64,000 nt of DNA from Marinobacterium_A aestuariivivens (GCF_042661465.1 NZ_JBHSWE010000001.1:5518001-5582000), one strand, 5' to 3'; shown: positions 29,783-38,758, numbered from the stretch's first letter. Numbers and translations are program-made. The notes: generated by a model not told the origin, from the sequence alone.

Positions 29783-30744
29783 ATGATCAGCCTTCCAACC
29801 TTTGACGACGTTATCGCAGCGTCGGAACGTATCGAAGGGCACGCTCACAAGACGCCGGTGATGACATCCCGCACCGTCGACGAAAAGTTTGGTGCCCAGG
29901 TCTTCTTCAAATGCGAAAACCTGCAGCGCATGGGCGCCTTCAAGTTTCGCGGTGCATTCAACGCGTTTTCGAAGTTCAGCCCCGAACAGCGCAAGGCCGG
30001 GGTAGTCGTGTATTCGTCCGGTAATCACGCCCAGGCCACCGCGCTGTCGGCGAAGATTCTGGGCATTCCGGCGACGATCGTCATGCCGCACGACGCGCCG
30101 GCGGCCAAGGTGGCGGCGACGCAAGGCTATGGCGGCAAGGTGGTGATCTACGACCGCTATACGGAAGATCGCGAGCAGATCGGACGCGACCTGGCCGAGA
30201 GGCATGGCCTGACGTTGATTCCCCCTTACGATCATCCCGACGTGCTCAGTGGCCAGGTACGGCCGCCAAGGAACTGTTCGAGGAAGTCGGCGCCCTGGAC
30301 GCCTTCTTCGTGCCGCTGGGCGGCGGCGGGCTGCTGTCCGGCTGTGCGCTGGCCACTCGGGCATTGTCGCCGGACTGCAGGCTGTACGGCGTCGAGCCGG
30401 AGGCGGGAAACGATGGTCAGCGCTCGTTCCTCTCGGGCAACATCGTACACATCGACACGCCCAAGACCATTGCCGACGGTGCCCAGACCCAGCATTTGGG
30501 CAAGGTCACCTTCCCCATCATCCAGCGGGATGTCGACGACATCCTGACAGCTTCGGACGCCGAGCTCGTTGACTGCATGGCATTCATGGCAACGCGCATG
30601 AAACTGATCGTCGAGCCCACGGGCTGCCTTGGCTTCGCGGCTGCCCGGCAGATGAAAGCCGAACTGAAAGGCAAACGCATCGGCGTGCTCATCAGTGGCG
30701 GTAACGTCGACCTGGCGCGTTTCTCCAGCCTGCTGGCCTCTTAG
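29783..30744 (+). CDS. Serine racemase-like threonine/3-hydroxyaspartate dehydratase, one frame break
   Basis: Fold-type II PLP enzyme, ~320 residues, without the ACT-like regulatory tail of biosynthetic threonine deaminase. The PLP lysine is in GAFKFRGA (~53-60), the substrate loop in SSGNHAQA, the phosphate-binding loop in PLGGGGLLSG, and the Ser in SGGNVD. This length and loop set fit serine racemase, catabolic threonine dehydratase and L-threo- or erythro-3-hydroxyaspartate ammonia-lyase. The frame breaks at ~30256, where a missing G in CAG(G)GTACG joins SGQ to GTAAKELFEE. Start ATG 29783 has GAGAGGA upstream. It follows the YheO regulator by 40 bp and precedes a RidA gene, whose product removes the enamine/imine that such enzymes release. 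Confidence 0.92.
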
Positions 30745-30853
30745 CCCGAGGCGCCAGCCGGCGGGACCCCACCCACTCCCAACGCCCAGCTGTCGATCGT
30801 TTTCTATCGACGGTGAGGGATCGCTTTGTCTATTGACCAGAGAGATAAGCACC

Positions 30854-31276
30854 ATGAATCAAGCCGTCCAATGCTCCGATATCATTTGCTCGAACAGCTC
30901 GGCCATTACTCGCCCCGCCGGCCACTACTCCCACGTTTGCGTGGCGGCCGGTCAGGTCTTTATCTCCGGCCAGCTACCGATTCAACCGGATGGCACGCCT
31001 CTAAGCGGCCGCCCTTTCGAGGACCAGGCAGCCCAAGCGCTGGCGAACCTCGAAGCCTGCCTGACATGCGCGGGGGTCGGTAAGGAAAGCCTGGTACAGG
31101 TGCGCGTCTACGTCACCGACATCAACCACTGGCCGCTCTTCAACGCGACATACGCGAAATGGATTGGCGATCACCGTCCCGCCCGCGCGGTCGCCGGTGT
31201 GTCGGAACTGCATTTCGGGCTAGACGTTGAAGTCGAAGCGATTGCATTTCTCAGGCCCGGCGCTGAAACCCGCTAG
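30854..31276 (+). CDS. RidA-family enamine/imine deaminase
   Basis: 140-residue RidA protein with the archetypal features: HYSHVCVAAGQVFISGQLPI, the helix QAAQALANLEACLTCAG, VQVRVYVTDINHWPLFNATY, catalytic Arg in HRPARAVAGVSELHFGLDVEVEAIA (split here for length: Arg lies in RPARAVAGVS). RidA hydrolyses 2-aminoacrylate and related imines, and PLP beta-elimination enzymes such as the upstream dehydratase make exactly these. Start ATG 30854 is chosen because the homologous fold starts about 15 residues later and AGAGAGA lies upstream. It is 110 bp downstream of the dehydratase and is probably co-transcribed. Confidence 0.9.
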   Translation: MNQAVQCSDIICSNSSAITRPAGHYSHVCVAAGQVFISGQLPIQPDGTPLSGRPFEDQAAQALANLEACLTCAGVGKESLVQVRVYVTDINHWPLFNATYAKWIGDHRPARAVAGVSELHFGLDVEVEAIAFLRPGAETR

Positions 31277-31508
31277 CACGTCTTGCAAGCCAAAGAAGGG
31301 CAAGCCTTCGATGAGTCCGTCGAGGGAGTTCACCGAAGGTTTACCCGGATTGTGCCATTTCCGGTGAGAGGGGCGGCAAACCGCAACCTGACCTCGACAC
31401 CGAAACGACCGGCTCCCGTGTTCCTGCTTCCGACGCCTGGCGCGCACGCAAGCGACATGTCGTCGAGACTGAAGCCCGGTAATGCCGGGGGATAAATAGG
31501 AGATAACA

Positions 31509-32867
31509 ATGACAACGAAACCCTCACCTTCGACCTCTCGCCGTGGACCCTTCCGGTTCTGGAGCGGAATGCAGCTTTGGCAACAGATTTTCATCGCGCT
31601 GACGCTTGGCCTGGTTCTCGGCATAGTGCTCAACCAAACCGGCAACGCGGATTTCGCTGCCGGCTTCAAACCGCTCGGCGATCTTTTCATTCGCGGGATC
31701 AAGATGCTGATTGTGCCGTTGATCTTCGTATCACTGGTCGCCGGCGTCGCCTCGCTGCAGGATCTCGCCACCATGGGACGGCTCAGCGCGAAGACATTCG
31801 CCCTTTACCTGGCGACCACGGCAGTGGCGATCTCGATCGGACTCGCCCTGGCAACCGTCTTCAAACCCGGTGTCGGTGCGGTTTTAGGCTCAGCCAGGGC
31901 CGTCGACGCCAAGGATGCGCCGACCATCACCGACACGATCCTGGGTCTCGTACCGACCAACCCCGTCGAGGCCCTCGCCAATGGCAACGTGCTTCAGATT
32001 ATTGTATTCGCGATCTTGTTCGGTATCGCGATCGTACTCGCTGGCGACGTCGCAAACCCGCTGAAACGCTTCTTCGATTCAGCGGCTGAGGTGGTGTATA
32101 GGCTGACATCGATCATCATCTCCTTTGCCCCCTACGGTGTATTTGCGTTGATGACCTGGGTATCCGGTACCTATGGCCTCGACCTGCTGGCCCCGTTGGC
32201 CAAGGTTATCGCAATGGTCTATCTCGGTTGCGCTGTCCATGCCGTGGTGGTCTACGGGGGCTGATCAGACTCGTCGCGCGCCTCAACCCGGTACGCTACT
32301 TTCAGGGCAGTATCGAGCCGATAATGGTCGCCTTTACCAGCACCTCAAGTTCGGGAACGCTACCGGTGTCGATGATGTCGGCCGAGCGCAATTTAGGTGT
32401 GTCACGCCGTGTCACGAGCTTCGTCCTCCCCTGGGCGCCACCATCAATATGGACGGCACTGCACTGTACCAGGGGTATGCGCAGTGTTCATCGCCCAGGC
32501 GTATGGCATAGATCTGAGCACCAGTCAGTATCTGACCATCGTACTGACCGCGACACTGGCCTCAATTGGAACCGCCGGCGTGCCCGGCGCCGGCCTGATC
32601 ATGCTGTCGCTTGTACTGACCTCGGCTGGCCTGCCGCTTGAAGGTGTAGCCATTATTGCCGGCATCGACCGCATTCTCGACATGGCTCGTACCGCGGTAA
32701 ACGTGGCTGGCGACTGTGCGGTCACGTGCGTAGTCGCGCGAAGCGAAGGCGAACTCGATCAAGCCATCTTTGATACCCCCCATGTCCTCAAGGCCGACGA
32801 TGTACCGGCTGTCCGGGCAAGTGACCCTAATCCCGCCCAATCCCGGCTCGACCGAATCTCGACCTGA
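31509..32867 (+). CDS. Na+/H+:dicarboxylate (DAACS/GltP-family) symporter, three frame breaks
   Basis: Inner-membrane symporter for glutamate/aspartate or C4-dicarboxylates, ~450 residues. Visible: QQIFIALTLGLVLGIVL, IRGIKMLIVPLIFVSLVAGV, LGLVPTNPVEALANGNVLQIIVFAILFG, then after frame breaks STSSSGTLPV (the Ser-rich HP1 re-entrant loop), GATINMDGTALYQG (the Na+-site NMDGT motif), GTAGVPGAGLIMLSLVL (HP2) and DRILDMARTAVNVAGD (substrate Asp/Arg/Asn). Breaks at ~32262, ~32440 and ~32473; each is cured by one extra G or C. With these repaired the protein is normal. Start ATG 31509 has GGAG upstream. It closes the module that starts at 29113. Members of this family import aspartate, and threo-beta-hydroxyaspartate is a classic competitive ligand. 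Confidence 0.92.
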
Positions 32868-32974
32868 CCCGTAGCGGGGCGGATCCCGCCCCGCGTCCAC
32901 GCATGTCTACCGCACAACGCTATCGGGTTCGCGGCGCAGATCGCAGAGAGGCCAATATGTCATGCACAGGAGCA

Positions 32975-33064
32975 CGTCAGGGGGTCCGTCAGGGGGTCAG
33001 CGTCAGGGGGATCAGGTCTTGTCTTTTTCCCTCAACGTTCAGTAATAAGGCAAAAAGCAAGACC
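32975..33064. repeat. GTCAGGGGG direct repeats and a REP-like hairpin
   Basis: CGTCAGGGGG occurs three times (32975, 32987, 33001). It is followed by an imperfect inverted repeat, GGTCTTGTCTTTTT (33015-33028) versus AAAAAGCAAGACC (33052-33064). This GGGGTCAGGTCTTG type of sequence often flanks REP-associated (IS200-like) transposase genes; no transposase is present here. It fills the 323-bp gap downstream of the symporter. Confidence 0.6.
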
Positions 33065-33190
33065 ACCGTCGGCTAATGGGTGATCCCGTACTCCTTCGCG
33101 TGCTCCTTTACTTGCTCCTTTATGGATAGGGCGTACCCTCCAGCCTACGCCGCTTGCACCTGTAACGTCGGCGAAACAATCCTGACCAGG

Positions 33191-33901
33191 CTAGTCGTCA
33201 CTTGACAGCGACGACGCGATCTCCTCCTGCTTCGCCCGGATCGCCGACAACGACGAGGCGATAATACCGGTGGGTACCGCCACCAGCCCCAGCCCGATCA
33301 TCAGCACGCAGAAGGTGAACAGACGTCCGCCCAGGGTGATCGGATAGATATCGCCGTAACCGACGGTCGTCAGCGTGACAACGACCCACCAGAGGCTGTC
33401 GAAAATGGAGCGGAACTTGTCCGGCTGCGCCGCATGCTCGAAGTAGTAGATACCGACAGCCGCCAGGAAGAGCACCACCAGACTGCCCAGCGTGAACACC
33501 AGCAACTCCTCCTTTGCCATAGCGATCGCTTTAGCGAAGCGGTCGAACGCCAAGCGGTACCGAAGCAGCTTGAGCACTCGGCCCAGGCGCAGTAGTCGCA
33601 GCAATCGCAACGTCCGCAAATCGACCGAAGTGGCCAGGTAAAACGGCAGGATCGCCAGCAGATCGACCAGGCCATAGAAGCTGAATACGAACCTCAGCCG
33701 GTTTTCGGTGCTGTAGATCCGATACAGATACTCCAGCGTGAACAGGCCGACGACCACAGTTTCCGAGATATCGAGAAAACGACGCACCGCGGGTCTAAGG
33801 TCCGGCAGGGTATCGATGGAGAAACAGACAACGGAATACAGAATCAGGAACAGTGTGACGCCAACGATCAGGGGCCGATCCAGTAAGTTTTCCGGCTTCA
33901 T
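33191..33901 (-). CDS. Voltage-gated potassium channel (6-TM, Kv type)
   Basis: 236-residue channel subunit with six TM segments. The selectivity filter TLTTVGYGD is at ~183-191, and an S4 voltage sensor with regularly spaced arginines (RTLRLLRLLRLGRVLKLLRYR region, ~96-116) is present. S1 holds VGVTLFLILYSVVCFSID; S6 is FTFCVLMIGLGLVAVPTGIIASSL. Bacterial Kv channels of this type are tetramers that conduct K+ across the inner membrane. It stands alone with ~300-bp and ~585-bp flanking gaps, at the left border of the AT-rich island. Confidence 0.95.
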   Translation of the reverse strand: MKPENLLDRPLIVGVTLFLILYSVVCFSIDTLPDLRPAVRRFLDISETVVVGLFTLEYLYRIYSTENRLRFVFSFYGLVDLLAILPFYLATSVDLRTLRLLRLLRLGRVLKLLRYRLAFDRFAKAIAMAKEELLVFTLGSLVVLFLAAVGIYYFEHAAQPDKFRSIFDSLWWVVVTLTTVGYGDIYPITLGGRLFTFCVLMIGLGLVAVPTGIIASSLSAIRAKQEEIASSLSSDD

Positions 33902-34486
33902 GCTTCACTTTCTTGTTACGTACAGTCTGGGCTACGAATCTATTGCGACACTGCGATAGCGCAACATACTACCGGATCGCCATTAGTGACACTCCGAACG
34001 TGAGCCCAGCCCTTCCCTGCCCTGCGCTTAGAGCCTCCAGAAACCCCGCCTACCCGGAGGCTCAGTAGCCGGTGTCACCTCTTTAGAGTCAGCTTTGTGC
34101 CCAAAGCGGACATTGCCTGCTCGCGACCGCAAGCGGCCCACAGCTCTACCATCATCTATGCGACCATGCTCTTGAGCACTGGCAATTACCTCGCGTTTGT
34201 ATCAGACTCAAACGAGTGGACGACTAGATGTGGCTAATTTTTCACATACCTTTTGGACCGGCTGATTGAGAAAATGTATACCTTATAGAAGGAGTAAAAG
34301 CTCAATGGGTCGAATTCTATCTTCTTATATCAGATGCTTAAGTGTCTGCAATATTGTCCGATGAAGATTAAAAGGTATTCCTTCTAATAGGTGCTATTAG
34401 GTCGGAGGACTCATTGACAGACTGTTAGCGCTTAAAAACACCTGTGGTCAGAATGCAGATTTAAATAATTTAAAAGGGATTTTTAG
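33902..34486. other. Gene-free border of the AT-rich island
   Basis: Base composition changes within this stretch, from GC-rich near 34.0 kb to clearly AT-rich from ~34.2 kb onward, marking the left edge of the inserted block. A 19-codon frame at 34305 with AAGGAG upstream is the only coding hint and is too short to call. No integrase, tRNA or flanking repeat was found. Confidence 0.5.
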
Positions 34487-35500
34487 ATGTCAGAATTCGA
34501 TTACCACAAGCAAGCTCAGGAGTACCACGGAAAGGCTCCTCTGATTATTTTGGGAAGTGGAGCATCGGCTGCCCATGGCATGTCCGGCATGGGAGCCCTT
34601 GCGGAGTATCTAGTTGCTAATACTGATATCTCTGGCTTGTCTAAGGCGGAGAACAATGCTTGGGAGACGTTCTGTCAGGTCTTGAACAATGGTGTAGATT
34701 TGGAGTCTGCACTTCATCAAGTTGCTGTTACGGACCTGCTTACCGCCAGAATCATTAATGCGACTTGGGAGCTTATTAACACTGAGGATACACAGGTATT
34801 TCTAGCAAGCCTTCAAAACAATGTAATGTTTCCTTTAAGTCGTCTGCTTGATCACATATTTAGAAGTAGTCTAAAGGCAGTAAACATCGTTACTACAAAT
34901 TACGACAGATTGGCCGAGTATGCTTGTGATCAACAAAGAGTCCACCACTATACGGGATTTACACATGGATTCTTTCGCCAATTGGCAGAACCGAACGAAA
35001 TATTGCCTGCGCGAAAAGTTAATATCTGGAAGGTCCATGGCTCTCTAGATTGGTTTAAATCTCCTCTGGAAGATATAGTGGCCATCTCAAATATTAGCCA
35101 TATACCCGACAACTATGAGGCGCAAATTGTAACGCCAGGAACTCAAAAATATCAACGTACTCATCTAGAGCCATATCGTTCAATTATTAATAATGCTGAT
35201 CGAGCTATTACAACTGCCAGTTCATATCTTTGCGTAGGATATGGATTCAATGACGAACACATTCAGCCAAAATTGGTGGTTAAATGTGTCCGTCAAGGCT
35301 CCCCGATTACTATTATTACCTATGCCCTTTCAGATGCTGCCAGAAGGCTAATCCTTGACGGTAAGGCGCAGAACTATCTCGCAATAGAACGAGGAGCAAC
35401 AGACGATCAATCAATACTCTATTCATCGTTAAGTGAGGCTCCCATGACTGTTGAAAAGAATATATGGAGCTTTAAAGGTTACCTGTCACTAATTATGTAG
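34487..35500 (+). CDS. SIR2-domain NADase of a SIR2-HerA antiphage system
   Basis: 337-residue protein with a SIR2 Rossmann domain. Features: nucleotide loop LGSGASAAHGM (~22-32), TTNYDRL with catalytic Asn (~139-145), catalytic-type His in KVHGSLDWF (~181-189), and GYGFNDEHI (~251-259). In SIR2-HerA defence, SIR2 forms a large assembly with HerA and depletes NAD+ when phage infection is sensed, stopping phage growth (established for the family). The C-terminal ~60 residues are without a known motif. The stop is 9 bp before the herA start. Codon use is AT-rich compared with the chromosome. Confidence 0.9.
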   Translation: MSEFDYHKQAQEYHGKAPLIILGSGASAAHGMSGMGALAEYLVANTDISGLSKAENNAWETFCQVLNNGVDLESALHQVAVTDLLTARIINATWELINTEDTQVFLASLQNNVMFPLSRLLDHIFRSSLKAVNIVTTNYDRLAEYACDQQRVHHYTGFTHGFFRQLAEPNEILPARKVNIWKVHGSLDWFKSPLEDIVAISNISHIPDNYEAQIVTPGTQKYQRTHLEPYRSIINNADRAITTASSYLCVGYGFNDEHIQPKLVVKCVRQGSPITIITYALSDAARRLILDGKAQNYLAIERGATDDQSILYSSLSEAPMTVEKNIWSFKGYLSLIM

Positions 35501-35509
35501 GAAAAAGAT

Positions 35510-37243
35510 ATGCCGATTTTTAACTTTATGGATGAAGATGCTCTTGGCAAAGTCGCTTCAGTGGACACGGCAAACGTAATTGTTGAAGTGGATAATGTAG
35601 ATCAACTAAAAAGATTGCAAGTCAACCATCTAGCAGTGCTCCAAAGTAGCAGGCCTGGACAACACTTAATCGGACTCATTACTCAAGTTACCCGCAAACG
35701 AAGTATCGAAGATATAGCTAGTGATGGTATTGCCGAACAGAATGTGGAAGTCAACTTGTGCCGTATCGCACTTATCGGAACATTGCTTGATCGTGACGGT
35801 GAAAAGGGGAATGTTTTCCGTCGTACTCTAGAAAGCGTGCCAGAAATCGATGCTAACTGCTTCTCTCTAGAGGGGCGCAATTTAACTGGATTTATGCGAA
35901 CACTATCCAATGTGTCAGCCGATGAAAATTCTTTGACGTTGGGTACATACACTCTGGATGAACATGCTATTGCATATCTAAATGGCAATAAGTTTTTCCA
36001 GCGACATGCATTTATCGGAGGTAGTACGGGGTCCGGTAAATCCTGGACAACGGCAAAAATTATTGAACAGATGTCGGGCCTACCAACCGCAAACGCTATA
36101 GTTTTTGACCTTCATGGTGAGTATTCGCCATTGGTAGAAAAAGGCATCCAGCACTTCAAGGTAGCCGGTCCTAGAGATGTCGAGACCAAGCGCACTATTG
36201 ATGATGGGGTTCTTTACTTGCCCTACTGGCTTCTCTCATATGAAGCACTTGTATCAATGTTTGTTGATCGAAGCGACCAGAATGCGCCGAATCAGGCCAT
36301 GATTATGGCTCGCGAGATAAATCACGCAAAGCGAAAATACTTAGAAGACATCGACCAGAATGAAGTACTAAAACATTTTACGGTTGATAGTCCCGTTCCA
36401 TTTGATCTTGCTTTTTTAATGGGCAGGTTGAATGAAATTAATGTTGAAATGGTTCCGGGAGCAAGAGCCGGCAGCGAGAAACAGGGTGACTTCTTTGGGA
36501 AGTTGGCGCGCATGATTTCCCGCCTCGAGAACAAAATATCTGATAGACGTCTTGGTTTTATGTTCAATGGAGGCGGAGATATTCTTGATTTTAGCTGGCT
36601 TGAAAAGTTCGCTAATGCAGTGCTTGGCAGTTTGGGAGAGAATGGCAAGGCAGGTATCAAGATCATTGATTTCTCTGAGGTCCCTTCAGATGTTCTCCCA
36701 TTGATTGTCTCGCTTGTAGCTCGTGTAACTTTTTCTGTTCAACAATGGACCCCATCAGAGATGCGTCACCCAATAGCACTACTCTGTGATGAAGCGCATT
36801 TGTACATGCCTCAACGAAACATGGCAGATTCCGCAGACGACATTTCTTTGGATATTTTTGAACGTATTGCGAAAGAAGGGCGTAAGTATGGGGTTAGTCT
36901 TGTTGTGATAAGTCAGCGCCCATCCGAAGTCAACAAGACGATGCTAAGTCAGTGTAGTAATTTCGTTTCTATGCGACTCACCAATGCAGAAGATCAAGGC
37001 GTTATAAAGAGGCTGTTGCCTGATAGTTTAGGTGGATTTAGCGACATACTGCCTACCCTTGATACTGGAGAGGCTTTAGTCGTTGGTGATGCAAGCTTGC
37101 TGCCGAGCAGAATTAGAATTGATGAGCCAAAAAACAAACCCAATAGTGGGACAGTTGATTTCTGGGATGAATGGCAAAAGGCAGTTAAAGAAAGGCGTCT
37201 TTCGGTAGCTGTAGACAATTGGCGAAAACAGAACATCCAATAA
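35510..37243 (+). CDS. herA: HerA-like hexameric ATPase of a SIR2-HerA antiphage system
   Basis: 577-residue FtsK/HerA-type ATPase. An N-terminal HAS-barrel-like region (~1-150, LGKVASVDTANVIVEVDN) precedes Walker A GGSTGSGKS (~170-178), Walker B in ALLCDEAHLYMP (~421-432), an arginine-finger/sensor region (RPSEVNKTMLSQCSNFVSMRL), and a C-terminal domain with GEALVVGDASLLPSRI. HerA forms hexamers and, in this pair, is the partner that activates and scaffolds SIR2. The ribosome site AGGAAAAAG precedes ATG 35510. Both genes are in one AT-rich operon. Confidence 0.92.
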   Translation: MPIFNFMDEDALGKVASVDTANVIVEVDNVDQLKRLQVNHLAVLQSSRPGQHLIGLITQVTRKRSIEDIASDGIAEQNVEVNLCRIALIGTLLDRDGEKGNVFRRTLESVPEIDANCFSLEGRNLTGFMRTLSNVSADENSLTLGTYTLDEHAIAYLNGNKFFQRHAFIGGSTGSGKSWTTAKIIEQMSGLPTANAIVFDLHGEYSPLVEKGIQHFKVAGPRDVETKRTIDDGVLYLPYWLLSYEALVSMFVDRSDQNAPNQAMIMAREINHAKRKYLEDIDQNEVLKHFTVDSPVPFDLAFLMGRLNEINVEMVPGARAGSEKQGDFFGKLARMISRLENKISDRRLGFMFNGGGDILDFSWLEKFANAVLGSLGENGKAGIKIIDFSEVPSDVLPLIVSLVARVTFSVQQWTPSEMRHPIALLCDEAHLYMPQRNMADSADDISLDIFERIAKEGRKYGVSLVVISQRPSEVNKTMLSQCSNFVSMRLTNAEDQGVIKRLLPDSLGGFSDILPTLDTGEALVVGDASLLPSRIRIDEPKNKPNSGTVDFWDEWQKAVKERRLSVAVDNWRKQNIQ

Positions 37244-37305
37244 CATCTATATTTTCGCTTGGGAACTAAATGTTGGGTAGCAATATTTATTAATGTCGCG
37301 CTAGA

Positions 37306-37368
37306 AAAGCGTTGCACTCGGAAAAATTACTCGCTGCGCTCGCAATTTTCCGGTGAGCGCAACGTTAT
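37306..37368. repeat. attC-like imperfect hairpin between herA and the DUF6602 gene
   Basis: Left arm AAAGCGTTGCACTCGGAAAA(ATT) and right arm AATTTTCCGGTGAGCGCAAC(GTTAT) pair with bulges around ACTCGCTGCGCTCGC. The right end GCAACGTTATATGC resembles the R' core of integron attC sites; the left core is degenerate. Integron origin is possible but not shown. Confidence 0.4.
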
Positions 37369-37391
37369 ATGCTACTGTGGAACTGAGAGTT

Positions 37392-38156
37392 ATGAGTAAC
37401 TATTTTGAATTCGTAAGCCAAGAATTATTGATAAAACTGGCACAAGTCAAGTCATATATTACTAAGCACAACCCAACTATTGGTGTGTTGACTGAAGAAA
37501 TTCTAAGGGGCTTTCTTAAAGACCACCTGCCACAGTTAGTAAGCGTTGAGCAAGGGTTTATCATAAATGACAAAGGTGAGTTATCGAAGCAATGTGATAT
37601 TTTGATATATGACTCACAATTATTTGCACCGCTTTATAGAGTTAATGACATTGTAGTTGTACCTTCTGAGTCAGTACTTGCTGTTATTGAGGTCAAAACC
37701 ACAATTAACAAAAATATTTTCCACAAGGTAATAGATTATTTCAAAAGCTTCGATTATCTTCCTAATGCAAAGACATACTTGTTTATCTTTAACTCAAATA
37801 GTATTGAAAAAATTGGAGATTACTTTCATTCATATGAGCATAAAGGAAGCTATCAGTTATTCGATCATGACACATATCAGTACTTGCCAGATGAGATAAC
37901 AGGTATAAACGAATCATTTCACCTCTGCAAAGATAGTGTTATCACAAACACGGATATGATTGGTTACAGCTCCTGGTTTTATGAAGACTCAAAAGGTTCG
38001 GAGATTAATGCTCTTCAGCATTTTTATTCTTCTATCAGGAGAGTAGTCGACTCCTACATCGAAAAGAACTATAGGAGCGTCAATTTTAAAGAGAAAAATG
38101 ATTACAGAGACTTAAAGCTAAAATCAATATTTGCAATTGAATTGTTTGATATGTAA
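37392..38156 (+). CDS. DUF6602-like protein with PD-(D/E)xK nuclease signature
   Basis: 254-residue AT-rich gene in the defence island. The central part has the nuclease-fold pattern: GFLKDHLPQLVSVEQGFII, then CDILIYD (~66-72) and VLAVIEVKT (~95-103), i.e. an acidic residue followed by ExK, as in PD-(D/E)xK enzymes and in DUF6602 proteins. The rest is charged and helical, with no membrane segment. Start ATG 37392 (GAGAG upstream) is preferred over ATG 37353, since codons before it overlap the attC-like hairpin region. It may be a third component or an independent defence/cargo gene; no function has been shown to my knowledge. Confidence 0.7.
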   Translation: MSNYFEFVSQELLIKLAQVKSYITKHNPTIGVLTEEILRGFLKDHLPQLVSVEQGFIINDKGELSKQCDILIYDSQLFAPLYRVNDIVVVPSESVLAVIEVKTTINKNIFHKVIDYFKSFDYLPNAKTYLFIFNSNSIEKIGDYFHSYEHKGSYQLFDHDTYQYLPDEITGINESFHLCKDSVITNTDMIGYSSWFYEDSKGSEINALQHFYSSIRRVVDSYIEKNYRSVNFKEKNDYRDLKLKSIFAIELFDM

Positions 38157-38229
38157 AAAAGCACATAACACCTATGAGCCGTCCTCACGTCGATAGGCAC
38201 TAAAAAATTATGAGCTTTTCACCCATAGT

Positions 38230-38242
38230 TGCTCTTTAACAA
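38230..38242 (+). promoter_or_regulatory. boxA-like antitermination sequence without rRNA
   Basis: TGCTCTTTAACAA is identical to the gammaproteobacterial rrn boxA core recognised by NusB/NusE. No 16S, 23S, 5S or tRNA sequence follows, so it is either a remnant of an rRNA-linked recombination or chance. Confidence 0.35.
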
Positions 38243-38376
38243 TTTGAACTACTTGCTTCGCATTTCTGGTCCGTTGGCCGTCGGTGTATGCGGAAACAAA
38301 TGTAATCTAGTAAAAAACCAACTGGGACGAGCCTTAGGCGCGTCCCTTAACAAATATTGATGTCTCCTTTGTGCCG

Positions 38377-38735
38377 TTAGGGCAGAAAATTGCTCCTGCA
38401 TTTCCGGTGCACCGGACCGCTGCATAGACGCGGGGCGGCCTTCCGCCATCCATGGCGATAAGCCGGCGAGCACTGGGAGTCTTTTCCAATCAGGCCCGTC
38501 AGGGGCGAGGCATGGATGCCGAGCCGCCGATCCGGCACAGGGATGTGCCGTGATGCGCGGTGCGCCGCTCGACGCCCGGAAAAGGCTTCCAGCGCGCAGT
38601 GGAAAGGCTTCTTCGGGCGTCGTCCTGTTGTGGATAGCCTTTGCCTACTTTTCTTTGCACGAGCGAAGAAAAGTAGGTCGCCGAGAGGCGAAACCGGATT
38701 ATCCGACAGCGGTAACACTTCCAGAATCTAATATT
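38377..38735. repeat. Repeat-type intergenic mosaic with a CCTACTTTTCTTTGC hairpin
   Basis: Return to GC-rich DNA. The block has no credible gene despite several open frames on both strands. Its core is an inverted repeat, CCTACTTTTCTTTGC (38644-38658), ACGA, GCGAAGAAAAGTAGG (38663-38677), one mismatch. Upstream CCATCCATGGCG and CATGGATGCCG pieces complete a mosaic known from many Pseudomonas-like intergenic regions. Confidence 0.65.
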
Positions 38736-38758
38736 TTCAGAAGAGTACCCTGCAGCCA

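Noticed and set aside
34305..34364. 19-codon frame with AAGGAG upstream, before the SIR2 gene
   Set aside because: Too short and without a recognisable peptide type; AT-rich DNA yields such frames by chance.
37241..37368. Full-length (~128 bp) attC site starting at the herA stop
   Set aside because: The ATAACA and GTTAT ends fit, but the first ~60 bp do not pair with the last ~60; only the shorter 63-bp hairpin is supported.
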